DNA of 54,371 nucleotides from Sulfuritalea sp. (GTDB lineage: Bacteria; Pseudomonadota; Gammaproteobacteria; Burkholderiales; Rhodocyclaceae): positions 1-54,371 of the forward strand of contig JALHPU010000029.1 in the NCBI GenBank assembly GCA_022842325.1, in the 5' to 3' direction. The notes below the pieces were generated by a model. The model did no database searches and was not told the DNA's origin. It worked only from the letters and a program-made list of their open reading frames with translations. Every line of letters begins with the position of its first letter. The first letter of the stretch is position 1. Below are positions 34,672 through 44,256 of the stretch, one piece after another. A program made the position numbers and the translations under genes.

Positions 34672-34866
34672 ATGAACACCCTGAACGAACTTTGTATCCT
34701 TGCCGACCGTACCGGATCGGCAAGCTTCCCGCTTCAGCAGGCTTGCGCGCATCCGCGCTCGTCAGCCGACCAGCGACCGTTGCCGGTGCCGAACATCGAG
34801 TCCGCATTCGACTCGTCATGGCAGGCAGTGATGCCCGAGGCGGCGTCTTGCCGCCCCGGCAAATAG
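34672..34866 (+). CDS. Hypothetical 64-aa protein
   Basis: A 64-residue reading frame lies downstream of a plausible promoter. The sequence begins with a short amphipathic helix (Leu-Asn-Glu-Leu-Cys-Ile-Leu-Ala-Asp) and is otherwise proline- and serine-rich with no recognisable domain. It is followed 16 bases later by the next gene, so it may be a leader or a small regulator. No homologue is recognised. Confidence 0.35.
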   Translation: MNTLNELCILADRTGSASFPLQQACAHPRSSADQRPLPVPNIESAFDSSWQAVMPEAASCRPGK

Positions 34867-34882
34867 CCCTGGGGAGCCCGAT

Positions 34883-35338
34883 ATGTCCTCACTCATCAAT
34901 GGCTTTGACGGCGACGGGACAGTGACAGTCAACCGTGTCGTCCTGCGGCCCGAATTCACGGTAGATGACCTGGAAATGCGCGTGGCCGAAATGTGCGAGA
35001 ACGTCAAGACATACCACTCCGACACCGGCTTCATCGGCGGCTTCGTGGTCTTGAACACCGGGCAGATTTCCAACGAAGGATCCACCGTCGGTCAGGCCGT
35101 CGCCTCGCCGCTGAAGGATCGAGAGGCGCTCATCGTGACCTTCTGGAAATCGCTCGAAGAACATGAGCAGAGCCATCGATCGGAAACCTTCCAGCCGCTG
35201 TTTCAGCGTGTCCTTGAACTGTGCGAGAACGGTAACGAGGAGATCGCCTATCGCATGCTCTGGTCCGGTCGCGCCTACACCCCCGAAGAAGCCACTTTGG
35301 CTCGGGCGGCGAAGGAGCGGTACCGCAAGGCTGCGTAG
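34883..35338 (+). CDS. Hypothetical soluble protein (151 aa)
   Basis: ATG 34883 gives a 151-aa soluble product. It has alternating strands and helices (Val-Asn-Arg-Val-Val-Leu-Arg-Pro-Glu, then Glu-Ala-Leu-Ile-Val-Thr-Phe-Trp-Lys-Ser-Leu-Glu-Glu-His-Glu), a layout loosely like small dimeric alpha-beta-barrel monooxygenase-type proteins. I would not assign that function without structural support. The following 373 bases (35339-35711) contain no gene I can support. Confidence 0.6.
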   Translation: MSSLINGFDGDGTVTVNRVVLRPEFTVDDLEMRVAEMCENVKTYHSDTGFIGGFVVLNTGQISNEGSTVGQAVASPLKDREALIVTFWKSLEEHEQSHRSETFQPLFQRVLELCENGNEEIAYRMLWSGRAYTPEEATLARAAKERYRKAA

Positions 35339-35711
35339 TCGCCGCCGTGCCAGGCACGTGGCTCGCCGGCCGTGAAGAGGATGCGCCGCACCCGACCCGT
35401 GGCACTTCGCACTTCGACAGTAGCCGCCCTTGCGGTCAGGTAGCGGGTCACGAACGCTGCGCCGTGAGTCGCCGCGGTTTCCAGAAGGGGTCTCAATGAA
35501 TCCGGCCGGACAGGTGAAATGAAGTGGCGGGAAACAGTGCATGGCGGATTGTCGCTACGCGCAGACCTGGAGCCATCTTGGCGATTGTGTTTGGCTCGGT
35601 GACGCGCAAGGTTCTGCAACCCGCGAATGTGCAGGTGACAGGGACAATGAGTGAAACACCGCGCCGATAGCCCGCTGGGAGTGATGTCGCAACCGCACAA
35701 AGGAAAGGTCC

Positions 35712-36344
35712 ATGTTTTCGATCTACGGAGTTACGGGGCAGGTCTTCAGCGGTACGCTGGAGGAAATGAACCGCGTCCGCGCCCTTTCCAAGGCACGATC
35801 TGCCCGCACTGCAGCGCAGGAAGGCGTCGAACTTGGCGCCGAGGCCATTGCCGGCGTAGCTAGTCGATCCAATGACGAGGCGGTTCGCGCTTACCGCGCG
35901 ATGTTGCCGCCCGAGATCGAGCGTGGGCCACTCTATCTTGCCGAGCAGATCATGCAGCGCCGGGTGATTGCCGTTACCGATGGCGACGATGTGGCTCTGG
36001 CGTGGCGGACCTTGCGCGACAACCAGATCCACCAGGCGCCCGTGCTCGATGACGGTGCAAAGCTCGTGGGCATCGTCAGCGAGCGCGACCTGCTGACTGC
36101 CATCAATATCGATTCCGGCCAAATCGTGGAAGCGCTCAACCGGCGGGTTCGGGATGTCATGACCACGCCGGTGGTTGCCGCTGCACCCGTGACCGACATT
36201 CGACGCATTGCCGCCGTCATGCTCGATCATGGTGTCGATGGCGCTCCGATAACGAACGAAAGCGGTCGTCTGGTGGGCTTCGTGTCGCGTAGCGACATCT
36301 TGCGCGCGGTGGTTACGGACCCGCCGCTGAGTTTGTGGCGCTGA
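35712..36344 (+). CDS. Two-CBS-domain protein
   Basis: This 210-aa cytoplasmic protein has an N-terminal helical region with a polar pattern and two CBS motifs: one around residues 80-130 (Ala-Pro-Val-Leu-Asp-Asp-Gly, then Gly-Ile-Val-Ser-Glu-Arg-Asp-Leu) and one around 145-205 (Gly-Ala-Pro-Ile-Thr, then Gly-Phe-Val-Ser-Arg-Ser-Asp-Ile). CBS pairs bind adenine nucleotides and regulate attached or partner proteins. No fused enzyme is present, so the partner is unknown. Confidence 0.85.
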   Translation: MFSIYGVTGQVFSGTLEEMNRVRALSKARSARTAAQEGVELGAEAIAGVASRSNDEAVRAYRAMLPPEIERGPLYLAEQIMQRRVIAVTDGDDVALAWRTLRDNQIHQAPVLDDGAKLVGIVSERDLLTAINIDSGQIVEALNRRVRDVMTTPVVAAAPVTDIRRIAAVMLDHGVDGAPITNESGRLVGFVSRSDILRAVVTDPPLSLWR

Positions 36345-36367
36345 AATCGACGGGATTGCGGGAGTGT

Positions 36368-36592
36368 ATGACGCGGATGAGTATTGCCAAGGTAATTCAT
36401 TGGAAAGTACAAAGGCGCCACCGTATTTGGCTGGTCACCGTGAGTCTGGTCTGGATTCCGCTGGCGGGGTGGCTGCAAGGCGCCGAGCCGGCGGCGGAAA
36501 GAACCCGCGACTTTCTGCACCGGCAACTGACGCAAGCGCAAGCCTTGGGCTGCTGGCCGAACTTTTCAGCCGCGACTTTCAGGGTAGGCTAA
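36368..36592 (+). pseudogene. Possible N-terminal fragment of a GGDEF membrane protein
   Basis: A 74-residue frame begins with a Ile-His-Trp-Lys segment followed by an Arg-rich stretch and a hydrophobic helix (Val-Ser-Leu-Val-Trp-Ile-Pro-Leu-Ala-Gly). This closely follows the opening of the GGDEF protein at 39928-40803 (Ala-Ile-His-Trp-Lys-Ala-Arg-Gly-Arg-Gln-Arg, then Cys-Leu-Ile-Trp-Ile). The match stops and the remainder does not continue into a catalytic domain. It is probably a truncated paralogue. Confidence 0.35.
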
Positions 36593-36704
36593 ACAGTCGC
36601 GATACGGAAACGCGAGAAAATGTGAAGCGCCGCCACCACTGCCCGGCAAAAATGCCAATTGCCACCAACCGCCCTCCTTTGGGCCAACCCAACGAGACAA
36701 GTCC

Positions 36705-38399
<1,695 letters not shown>

Positions 38400-38860
38400 C
38401 GCCGGGCGCGGACGGACCCCGCGCTTCAGCGGCATTTCTTGCTGGTCGGGGTGTGGCCGTCATGCGCGCCGAAGTGCGGGGCGCTGCACGTCCTCCGAAC
38501 CGAAAGGATATATAGACAGGCCGAATAATTCTTAGACCGGTCACGCGATGTCGAATACATTTGTGGCCCGGCATCATGTGTACACTCGAAAATGGAAGGT
38601 GGCGGGTGCCAGAACTGAAACTGCCTGAAGGCGACAAGTCGCCAACGGCCTGTTTAACGTGCGCTCTCTATGGAAGCAATCCGGGGTTCGAGTCAGTTCG
38701 GCGGGTCACGTTAGCTTGCGGGGTGCAACCACCAAAAATTTGCGCGACCTCTGCTCGTCACCTTCCACCCCGAATTCTCTTTCATCATCAGGGGTGGCGC
38801 AAACCGCAATGAACGTTAGCACTTGTTGCCAAGCCCCAGGGTGTCGATGCACTCGGCGAA

Positions 38861-38986
38861 TCAGGACAAGACGACGCGCTGCCCGGCCAGGGGCGCCGCC
38901 GCCTGCCAGCGGGGTTTCTCATTGAGCAGGGCGGCGAAGCCCGTCGCCGTTTCCGCTTCGCCATGCACGACGAATGCAAGGTTCAT
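38861..38986 (-). CDS. Tiny ORF coupled to the uspA stop
   Basis: The ATG overlaps the stop of the upstream universal stress gene (ATGA). The 41-aa product has a hydrophobic start (Leu-Ala-Phe-Val-Val-His) and a Gln/Ala-rich end. No family is recognised. The coupling suggests it is translated, although it could be the stub of a lost gene. Confidence 0.35.
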   Translation of the reverse strand: MNLAFVVHGEAETATGFAALLNEKPRWQAAAPLAGQRVVLS

Positions 38987-39861
38987 CGGCCGCGGTCCTG
39001 CCCCACCAGCAGGACATCGCAATAGGCCGCCTGCGCCACGTCCTTGCTCACGCTGCCGAGGAGAAACTCTTCGAGCCCGCCGCGGCCCTGTCGCCCCACC
39101 ACGATCAGCCCGGGATGCCAGTCGCCGGCGCATTCCAGGATCCGGGCCGGCGGATAGCCCGTCTCGATGCGACTTTCCACGTCGCCTTGCAGGCCGCAAC
39201 GCAGATCGGCCATCAGGTTTTCGGCGATGGCGCACCTCTCGTCTCGCCGTTGCCGGAAGGCCGCATCGTCCAGACCCCTGGCGCGCAGGCCGCGCTCGTC
39301 CATGGGTTCCATCACATGCAGCAGCCGAAGCCGCCCGTCCCATGCCAGCTTGCCCGCCCATTCGACGACGGCGCGGGCATGCGGAAAGAAATCCACCGCC
39401 GCCAGCACCTGCGCATAGGGCTCGACCGGCTCGCCGCGCACGATGAGCACCGGCCCCTGGCGTACCCGCAGCAGCCGCGAGGTGGTCGACCCGAGCAACA
39501 GGCGCAGCATGGAACTCTCGCCACGCGCGCCCACCGCCACCAGATCGGCGCCCACCGTGGCGGCGTAGTCGGCGATCTCGGTGTGCGCCCGGCCAATGCG
39601 CTGGGCCACCCGGACGCGAATGCCGTAATGCTCGCGTAGCCAGCGCGCCACGGCATCGAACTGGTCGTGGATAGTCGCGTCGCCCACGGTACTGTCGGCG
39701 GGGCCGAGCTCCTGTCCGGGGTACAGGGCGAAGGGCGCCGTCACGTGCAGCAGGTGCAGTTCCGCGTCATGTTGCCGGGCGATGAGCGCCGCCCGCCGCA
39801 CGGCGCGCTTGGCCGCTGCGGAAAAATCGGTGGCGGCGACGAGGGTGGTGATGGCCTGCAT
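38983..39861 (-). CDS. Universal stress protein, tandem UspA domains
   Basis: The start is ATG 39861, preceded by GGAGAG. The 292-aa product has two UspA repeats: the first carries Val-Ala-Ala-Thr-Asp-Phe-Ser near its start and a nucleotide-loop Gly-Ala-Arg-Gly-Glu-Ser-Ser-Met-Leu; the second ends with Gly-Arg-Gly-Gly-Leu-Glu-Glu-Phe-Leu-Leu-Gly-Ser-Val-Ser-Lys. These loops bind ATP in the family. It is the fourth member of a minus-strand gene set starting at 44.1 kb and is likely stress-responsive. Confidence 0.92.
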   Translation of the reverse strand: MQAITTLVAATDFSAAAKRAVRRAALIARQHDAELHLLHVTAPFALYPGQELGPADSTVGDATIHDQFDAVARWLREHYGIRVRVAQRIGRAHTEIADYAATVGADLVAVGARGESSMLRLLLGSTTSRLLRVRQGPVLIVRGEPVEPYAQVLAAVDFFPHARAVVEWAGKLAWDGRLRLLHVMEPMDERGLRARGLDDAAFRQRRDERCAIAENLMADLRCGLQGDVESRIETGYPPARILECAGDWHPGLIVVGRQGRGGLEEFLLGSVSKDVAQAAYCDVLLVGQDRGR

Positions 39862-39927
39862 GAGTCTCTCCTGGTGGTCAGCCGGCAACGCCAGCCGCAA
39901 TGAAAGCTTCGATCCCCTTGCGCACGA

Positions 39928-40803
39928 TCATGACGCAGCCTCCTCCCGTGCCTGGATGACCTCGTGCCTGGTCATGTTCTTGCCTTGCTGCTTCGCGCCA
40001 TACATCAGCCAATCCGATTGTTTCATCGCATCGTCGATGTTCTCCGGGGGCGCCACGAATGTAGCCACACCCAGGCTGGCCGTTACTGGCCAGCCCGCCT
40101 TTTGCATGGTGTGCAGCAATTGCTGTTGCAGCTTGGCGGCGATTGCCCCGGCCGCTTCGGGTCCCGTCTCCGGCAGCAGGACCGCGAACTCGTCCCCGCC
40201 CAGCCGCCCGGCGACATCCGTCGATCGGAGATTTCTCCGCAAGGTCTCGGCCACCGTAAGCAACACCCGGTCTCCGGCGTCATGGCCGTCCTTGTCGTTG
40301 ACTAATTTGAAATCGTCCAGGTCCAGGGAGATAACCGTGAGCGGATGCCGGTAACGTTGTGCCCGCTCGATCTCGGCAGCCCCGTGCTCATGGAAGGCGC
40401 GCCGGTTCGGCAGTTGCGTGAGCACATCGACCCGGGCCAGGGCGTACTCGCGTTCATGCGCCCTTTTCAGTCTGTCAACCAGCATGATGACCAGAGCAAA
40501 CACGCTCAACCTGACGGCATCGTTGATCAGCAAGGCCCTGATGTCGACGTCATGGGGCAGCGCGAGCCAATCCGCGGCCATCCAGACCCCTGCGCCGAGC
40601 AAGGCGGTGAGAAATCCGGCTTTGACATCGACATACCAGCAAACGGCCAACACGGGAAGCAGGAAGACGATATGGAATTCGTACTTCGGGCCCGTCAGGT
40701 AATGGGCGAGCCCCGACAGCAGTATCCAGATCAGGCACGCTGCAATCAGCCCTGTCCGCTGGCGCCCGCGCGCCTTCCAGTGGATGGCCTGGTCAAGGTT
40801 CAT
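39928..40803 (-). CDS. Membrane-anchored diguanylate cyclase
   Basis: The start is ATG 40803, within a coupled overlap with the small upstream ORF. The 291-aa product has four to five N-terminal membrane helices (about 15-108) and a GGDEF domain. The catalytic GGDEF is intact at 202-206, with the inhibitory RxxD site five residues before it (193-196). It should make cyclic-di-GMP with product inhibition. Lying just after a cation ATPase it may sense ion or membrane stress, but the sensory domain is not recognised. Confidence 0.92.
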   Translation of the reverse strand: MNLDQAIHWKARGRQRTGLIAACLIWILLSGLAHYLTGPKYEFHIVFLLPVLAVCWYVDVKAGFLTALLGAGVWMAADWLALPHDVDIRALLINDAVRLSVFALVIMLVDRLKRAHEREYALARVDVLTQLPNRRAFHEHGAAEIERAQRYRHPLTVISLDLDDFKLVNDKDGHDAGDRVLLTVAETLRRNLRSTDVAGRLGGDEFAVLLPETGPEAAGAIAAKLQQQLLHTMQKAGWPVTASLGVATFVAPPENIDDAMKQSDWLMYGAKQQGKNMTRHEVIQAREEAAS

Positions 40804-40925
40804 CGCCGCCATCCCCGCGCGGCGCCCGGCAGTTCCTCCGCGCCGGTGAGCACGTGGACGCCCGTCGCCTGTGCCGGCAGGACGTGGAGCAGGGCCGGAA
40901 GCAGCAGCAAGCCCGGGCGCGGCAT
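40800..40925 (-). CDS. Tiny signal-peptide-like ORF between ATPase and GGDEF genes
   Basis: It starts two bases after the ATPase stop, and its stop overlaps the GGDEF start (ATGA). The 41 residues begin with a strongly hydrophobic stretch of leucines and prolines ending Ala-Gln-Ala, resembling a secretion signal, then a short polar tail. Such exact coupling on both sides suggests it is read. It may only serve to carry ribosomes to the GGDEF gene. Confidence 0.35.
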   Translation of the reverse strand: MPRPGLLLLPALLHVLPAQATGVHVLTGAEELPGAARGWRR

Positions 40926-40927
40926 GG

Positions 40928-43657
40928 TCAGACTCTCCCGCGCAGAATGCGCAGCCCCAGTTTGCGCGTCTCTTCCAGGAACAAGGTGCTCGAAGCGATC
41001 GCGGCCGACCACAACCAGTCGCGCAGACCGAGGTCAACGGTATCGAACACCGCCTGCGCCGGCGCCCAATGCACGACCACGACCTGAAGTCCGACCACTC
41101 CCGCCAGCGCCAGCCAGAGCTTGCCGTTGGCGAAGAACTGGCGGTTGAAGGCGCTGCCGAACTCGGTTCTGGCGTTGAAGATGTTGAAGAACTGGAACAG
41201 CACGAAGGTGGTGAAGGCCAGCGTCGCGGCGTAAGCGTGGCCGCCCGTAGTTGCGTCCCCACGCTCGCCCCAGGCATAGGCGCCGAGCGTGCCGGCCGCC
41301 ATGGTCAGGCCGTAGAGGCCCAGGCGCCAGAGACGCGCGCCGGTGAGGATGTGGGCATCCGCCGCGCGCGGCGGGCCGTGCATGATGCCGGGCCGCGCCG
41401 GCTCGACGCCGAGGGTCATGGCCGGCGGGCCGTCCATGATGATGTTGACCCAGAGGATCTGGATCGCGGTGAAGGGCGTCGGCATGCCGAACAGCGGCGC
41501 GCCCAATATGGTGAGAATCGCGCCGATGTTGGTCGACAATTGGAAGCGCACGAACTTGACGATGTTGTCGTAGATGGTGCGCCCTTCTTCGACCGCGCGC
41601 ACGATGCTGGCGAAGTTGTCGTCGGTCAGCACCAGCGTCGCGGCCTCCTTGGTCACTTCGGTGCCGGTGATGCCCATCGCCACGCCGATGTCGGCGATCT
41701 TCAGTGCCGGCGCGTCGTTAACGCCGTCGCCGGTCATGGCGACGACATGGCCGCGCGCCTTCAATGCCTCGACGATGCGCAGCTTGTGCTCGGGCGAGAC
41801 GCGGGCGAAGACGGCGGTGCGCTCGACCAGATCGGCCAGCGCCGCGCCTGCCAGCCCCTCGATCTCGCGGCCTTCGCGCGCCTCGCCGCGCAGTTCGCTA
41901 ATGAGGCCGAGTTCGCGGGCGATGGCGGCGGCTGTCGCGCGGTGGTCGCCGGTGATCATCTTCACCGCGATGCCGGCGGCCTGGCAGACGCGGATCGCCT
42001 CCTTGGCTTCGGGGCGCGGCGGGTCGATGATGCCGACCAGGGCGATCAGGGTCAGATCGTCGGTCCAGCGCATCAGCTCGCCGGCCGGGTCGAAGTCGGC
42101 GGTGGGTATGGTCCGCCCGGCCAGGGCCAGCACGCGCATCGCGTCCTCGGCAAGCGCGGCGTTCTCGGCCGCGAAGCCGGCGCGCGCCGCGTCGTCGATG
42201 GCCAGCGCGCCGCTTGCGGCGAGATAACTACCGGCGCGGGCGAGCAGCACATCGGGCGCACCCTTGAGCCACATGCGCACGATTGGAACGCCGGCGCCGT
42301 CGTGGTCAAAGTGGAAGGTGGCCATGAACTTGTGCGCCGAATCGAAGGGGATTTCGGCGATGCGCGGACTCCGTTCGGCGAGCGCCTCCGCATCCACGCC
42401 GCCCTTGGCGGCCAGTGCCAGCAGCGCACCCTCGGTCGGGTCGCCGATCAACTCGCCATCGCGAATCCGGCTGTCGCTGCACAGCGCGGCAGGCAGAAGC
42501 AACCGCGCCCAGTCCGGCGGCGGCTGGCCGCTCGGTGGGCCATCTTCCGCCGCAATCTCGCCGACGCCCTCGTAGCCTTCGCCGCCGACGGCGAAACGCC
42601 GGCCGAGCGTGAAGACGCGGCGCGCCGTCATCTGGTTCAGGGTCAGCGTGCCGGTCTTGTCGGAACAAATCACCGTGGTGCAGCCCAGGGTTTCCACCGC
42701 CGCCAGCTTCTTGACGATGGCATTGCGCTTGGCCATGCGATGCATGCCGAGTGCCAGGGTGACGGTGACCACCGCCGGCAGGCCTTCGGGAATCGCCGCC
42801 ACGGCCAGCGCGATGGCGGTCATCGCCGTCGTTACCAGGTCGTCGCCGCGCAGAATGCCGATGACGAAGATCAGCGTCACGACCACGCCGGCGATGACCG
42901 CCAGCCGCTTGCCGAGCTGGTCGAGCTGCACCTGCAAGGGTGTCGCCGATTCGGCCGCCGCGGCCAGCAGATTGGCGATCTTGCCCATCTCGGTGCGCAT
43001 GCCGGTGGCGACGACGACGGCTTCGATGCGCCCACGCGTGACGACGGTGTTCATGAAGACCATCCCCCGCCGTTCCGCCAGCGCCGACTTTTCGGGGACG
43101 GCGTCCGGACTCTTGGCCACCGCGTGCGATTCGCCGGTGAGCGCGGCTTCCGCCACCTCTGCCGCATGGGCGTGGAGCACGCGGGCATCGGCCGGGATGC
43201 GGTCGCCCGCTTCGAGCAACAGAATATCGCCGGGCACCAGATCGACCGCCGGAATCAGCGCGGCCTGCCCATCGCGGCGCACCCGGGCAATCGGCGCCAG
43301 CATGTTCTTCAGCGCCGCCAGGGCCGCCTCGGCGCGGTGTTCCTGAAAGAAGCCGAGCGTCGCGTTTAGCAACACCACGATGGCAATGACGATGGCGTCC
43401 TTGAGGTCGCCCACCGCGCCGGCCAGCACCGCGGCGCCGAGCAGCACGATGACCAGGAAGTTGCGGAACTGGTCGAGGAACTTGAGCCAGGCCGGGCGCG
43501 GCGGTTTGCCCCGCAGACGGTTGGGGCCGTGGCGTTCCAGCCGCTGCCGCGCTTCGGCTTCGGTCAAGCCCTGGAGGGTGGTGTCAAAGCGCGCCAGCGC
43601 GGCGTCGGCGGCGATGGCCCAAGGTTCCATTTTCTGACCGGCGTCATGGTTTTCCAT
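40928..43657 (-). CDS. P2-type cation-transporting ATPase (calcium-pump-like)
   Basis: The start is ATG 43657, giving 909 aa; the GAGGGA ribosome site and overlap with the upstream gene support it. The phosphorylated Asp is in DKTGT at about 333. A-domain Leu-Thr-Gly-Glu-Ser and hinge Gly-Asp-Gly-Val-Asn-Asp-Ala-Pro are present, as is the ion-binding Pro-Glu-Gly-Leu-Pro in helix four. Helix-six Asn-Ile-Ile-Met-Asp-Gly fits calcium pumps (P2A), though some P2 pumps move other cations. It has two damaged relatives near 48-49 kb. Confidence 0.92.
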   Translation of the reverse strand: MENHDAGQKMEPWAIAADAALARFDTTLQGLTEAEARQRLERHGPNRLRGKPPRPAWLKFLDQFRNFLVIVLLGAAVLAGAVGDLKDAIVIAIVVLLNATLGFFQEHRAEAALAALKNMLAPIARVRRDGQAALIPAVDLVPGDILLLEAGDRIPADARVLHAHAAEVAEAALTGESHAVAKSPDAVPEKSALAERRGMVFMNTVVTRGRIEAVVVATGMRTEMGKIANLLAAAAESATPLQVQLDQLGKRLAVIAGVVVTLIFVIGILRGDDLVTTAMTAIALAVAAIPEGLPAVVTVTLALGMHRMAKRNAIVKKLAAVETLGCTTVICSDKTGTLTLNQMTARRVFTLGRRFAVGGEGYEGVGEIAAEDGPPSGQPPPDWARLLLPAALCSDSRIRDGELIGDPTEGALLALAAKGGVDAEALAERSPRIAEIPFDSAHKFMATFHFDHDGAGVPIVRMWLKGAPDVLLARAGSYLAASGALAIDDAARAGFAAENAALAEDAMRVLALAGRTIPTADFDPAGELMRWTDDLTLIALVGIIDPPRPEAKEAIRVCQAAGIAVKMITGDHRATAAAIARELGLISELRGEAREGREIEGLAGAALADLVERTAVFARVSPEHKLRIVEALKARGHVVAMTGDGVNDAPALKIADIGVAMGITGTEVTKEAATLVLTDDNFASIVRAVEEGRTIYDNIVKFVRFQLSTNIGAILTILGAPLFGMPTPFTAIQILWVNIIMDGPPAMTLGVEPARPGIMHGPPRAADAHILTGARLWRLGLYGLTMAAGTLGAYAWGERGDATTGGHAYAATLAFTTFVLFQFFNIFNARTEFGSAFNRQFFANGKLWLALAGVVGLQVVVVHWAPAQAVFDTVDLGLRDWLWSAAIASSTLFLEETRKLGLRILRGRV

Positions 43658-44134
43658 CAATATCCCTCGTGGTTCGAGAATCATGTGCGGCCGGAGAGCC
43701 ACGCGTCACGATCAGGTAGTAGCCGATGACCAGTGCGAGGATGACCGCCGCCGTACCGTAAAGGTGTTCCGGAGTCGTATCCTCGAAATCGAACACGATC
43801 ACCTTGCGCGAAATCGCCATCAGCGCGGTGCCCAGCACGATTTCCACGGCAAGCTGGTGGTCGCGGTAATCCTGCACGTAAAGGATGATGTTGTGGTAAA
43901 TCTCGATGGCGATCAGTACCGCCATGAAGCGCCGAAGGTGGCCAGGATGTCCCTGATCTCCAGCAGCATGAAGGGGTTGCTGGGATTGATCAGACGCTGG
44001 TATAGCACGTAAACGACGTCGGCGACACCCCAGAGGATCAGCAGCGTCATGATCACCGCGAGCGCCCTGGCGGCGTGGCATATGACCCGGTTGAGAAAAC
44101 CGATGACTTTATCGCCACTTGCTTTTTCCGACAT
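43644..44134 (-). pseudogene. PsiE-family gene with a single-base frameshift
   Basis: ATG 44134 (GGAG upstream) encodes two membrane segments and the PsiE motif Leu-Leu-Glu-Ile-Arg-Asp-Ile-Leu-Ala-Thr-Phe-Gly-Ala, then terminates at 43913. The remaining part, starting Phe-Met-Ala-Val-Leu-Ile-Ala-Ile-Glu and containing Ala-Ile-Ser-Arg-Lys-Val-Ile-Val-Phe, continues in a second frame to 43644. One missing base near 43922 explains it. The stop overlaps the ATPase start, so it once led that operon. A sequencing slip cannot be excluded. Confidence 0.75.
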
Positions 44135-44213
44135 AACGTTCTCCAAAAAAAATCAACTGCCGTGGAAATACGGTGCCTGGGGTTACAGCAAAGGCGATGA
44201 ATAATTTTTTCAT
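44109..44213 (-). pseudogene. Stub of a secreted-protein gene after the multicopper oxidase
   Basis: An AGGAG ribosome site and ATG 44213 begin a typical signal-peptide reading (Lys-Lys-Leu-Phe-Ile-Ala-Phe-Ala-Val). After about ten residues the sequence loses coding character and ends at 44109, running into the psiE region. It looks like the 5' end of a lost copper-module gene joined to the psiE promoter by a deletion. Confidence 0.4.
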
Positions 44214-44256
44214 GTAATTCTCCTGTTGTCGGAAATTAACCTGGAATTGGAAGCGG

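Noticed and set aside
35275..35700. 141-aa minus-strand frame in the gap before the CBS gene
   Set aside because: Overlaps the end of the preceding gene antisense and shows no recognisable motif; not enough to call a gene.
38680..38700. GGTTCGAGTC resembling a tRNA T-arm
   Set aside because: No acceptor stem, anticodon arm or D-arm can be built around it.
38401..38860. Possible small gene after ilvD (frame 38561-38812)
   Set aside because: Cys/Pro/Arg-rich composition, no ribosome site of note and no family resemblance.
40871..43369. 832-aa plus-strand reading frame over the P2-type ATPase
   Set aside because: Antisense shadow of a gene with all catalytic motifs; composition (Arg, Gly, His, Gln) is typical of a shadow frame.
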